A program made the translations under genes and the position numbers. DNA of 64,000 nucleotides from the NCBI RefSeq assembly GCF_015710575.1, contig NZ_CP065373.1, forward strand, positions 3,410,001 to 3,474,000. The letters run 5' to 3'. The notes beneath the pieces are model-generated. The model was not told where the DNA came from. It did not search any database and was given only the letters and a program-made list of their open reading frames with translations. Below are positions 63,903 to 64,000 of the stretch, one piece after another. This DNA comes from Mycolicibacterium mengxianglii (lineage in GTDB: Bacteria > Actinomycetota > Actinomycetes > Mycobacteriales > Mycobacteriaceae). The number at the start of each line of letters is the position of its first letter. Within the stretch, counting starts at the first letter, position 1.

Positions 63903-64000
63903 TTTGTGGTGAGGACCTTCCGTGAGACGCGCTTCATCTGTTCCAGGGCCTGGCGTCTGGCCCAACTCTGCGCGTCGAGTACATCGTCCACGGTAGCCGG
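63899..64000 (-). CDS. dxr: 1-deoxy-D-xylulose 5-phosphate reductoisomerase, C-terminal fragment
   Basis: The last 33 codons of a gene running off the right edge. [21 protein letters not shown] is the C-terminal helix of mycobacterial Dxr (Rv2870c), followed by a short basic tail. Its TGA overlaps the rip1 start by 4 nt. First committed step of the MEP pathway, in one operon with ispG. Confidence 0.88.
   Translation of the reverse strand, partial: PATVDDVLDAQSWARRQALEQMKRVSRKVLTTK

Overview
This 64 kb window is chromosomal DNA from a high-GC actinomycete. Gene content and order place it in Mycobacterium sensu lato, most likely a fast-growing Mycolicibacterium. The evidence is the run dapB / aldR-ald / pepR-pnp-rpsO-ribF / mntR-truB-pptT-pptH / echA16-dinF-nrnA-rbfA-infB-ylxR-nusA-rimP-proS / efpA-cysG-mqo-mtr / glnA4 cluster / map-PBP-ispG-rip1-dxr. 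This is the M. tuberculosis order from about Rv2773c to Rv2870c with local insertions and losses. Lineage-specific proteins (mycothione reductase, PptT/PptH, 13E12-type HNH protein, EfpA) agree. Species cannot be named from the sequence.

Layout. 0-7 kb: the end of dapB, an HNH/DUF222 gene whose start codon lies inside a LexA-type SOS box, a molybdopterin oxidoreductase, the divergent alanine dehydrogenase/AldR pair, and a DUF4334 gene. 6-13 kb: RNA metabolism and translation (rpsO, pnp, pepR), a Tat-type class A beta-lactamase sitting 9 bp behind pepR, ribF and a divergent DtxR-type regulator. 13-20 kb: overlapping truB-pptT-pptH (carrier-protein activation and its antagonist), a KstR-like operator in front of a membrane protein and a CocE-type hydrolase, small conserved genes and echA16. 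20.4-20.74 kb: a structured intergenic element (G-quadruplex motif, long interrupted inverted repeat, 15-bp tandem repeat) between convergent genes. 20.7-31.5 kb: MATE transporter plus the nusA-infB translation operon and proS. 31.6-42 kb: a pterin dehydratase-like/VOC fusion, efpA with a short EfpA-like tail remnant beside it, cysG, mqo, a TetR/LLM oxidoreductase pair with two visible operators, a hydrolase and mtr.

42-52 kb holds the main accessory metabolism. First comes an ECF cobalt/nickel importer (cbiM, PDGLE protein, cbiQ, cbiO), in which cbiQ carries two single-base frameshifts, together with an ArsR regulator. Next is a minus-strand operon glnA4 - glutamine amidotransferase - aldehyde dehydrogenase - SDR - FadR-type regulator, with a divergent APC permease. 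Read together, the operon fits gamma-glutamylation-based catabolism of a small amine, and having an SDR instead of an amine oxidase points to an amino alcohol such as ethanolamine. 52-55.7 kb holds an asparagine-synthetase-like amidotransferase and a GNAT/ATP-grasp protein, the two-gene signature for the osmolyte N-acetylglutaminylglutamine amide. 55.7-64 kb is envelope and isoprenoid core: a hydrolase-like protein with a broken nucleophile elbow, a lipoprotein, methionine aminopeptidase, a DUF1707 protein, a penicillin-binding lipoprotein, a GNAT, ispG, the site-2 protease rip1 and the 3' end of dxr.

I saw no rRNA, tRNA, CRISPR array, complete insertion sequence or prophage. Start codons were adjusted where a Shine-Dalgarno sequence, a 4-nt stop/start overlap or the family N-terminus supports it. 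All family assignments come from reading motifs and from memory of homologues; no database search was run.
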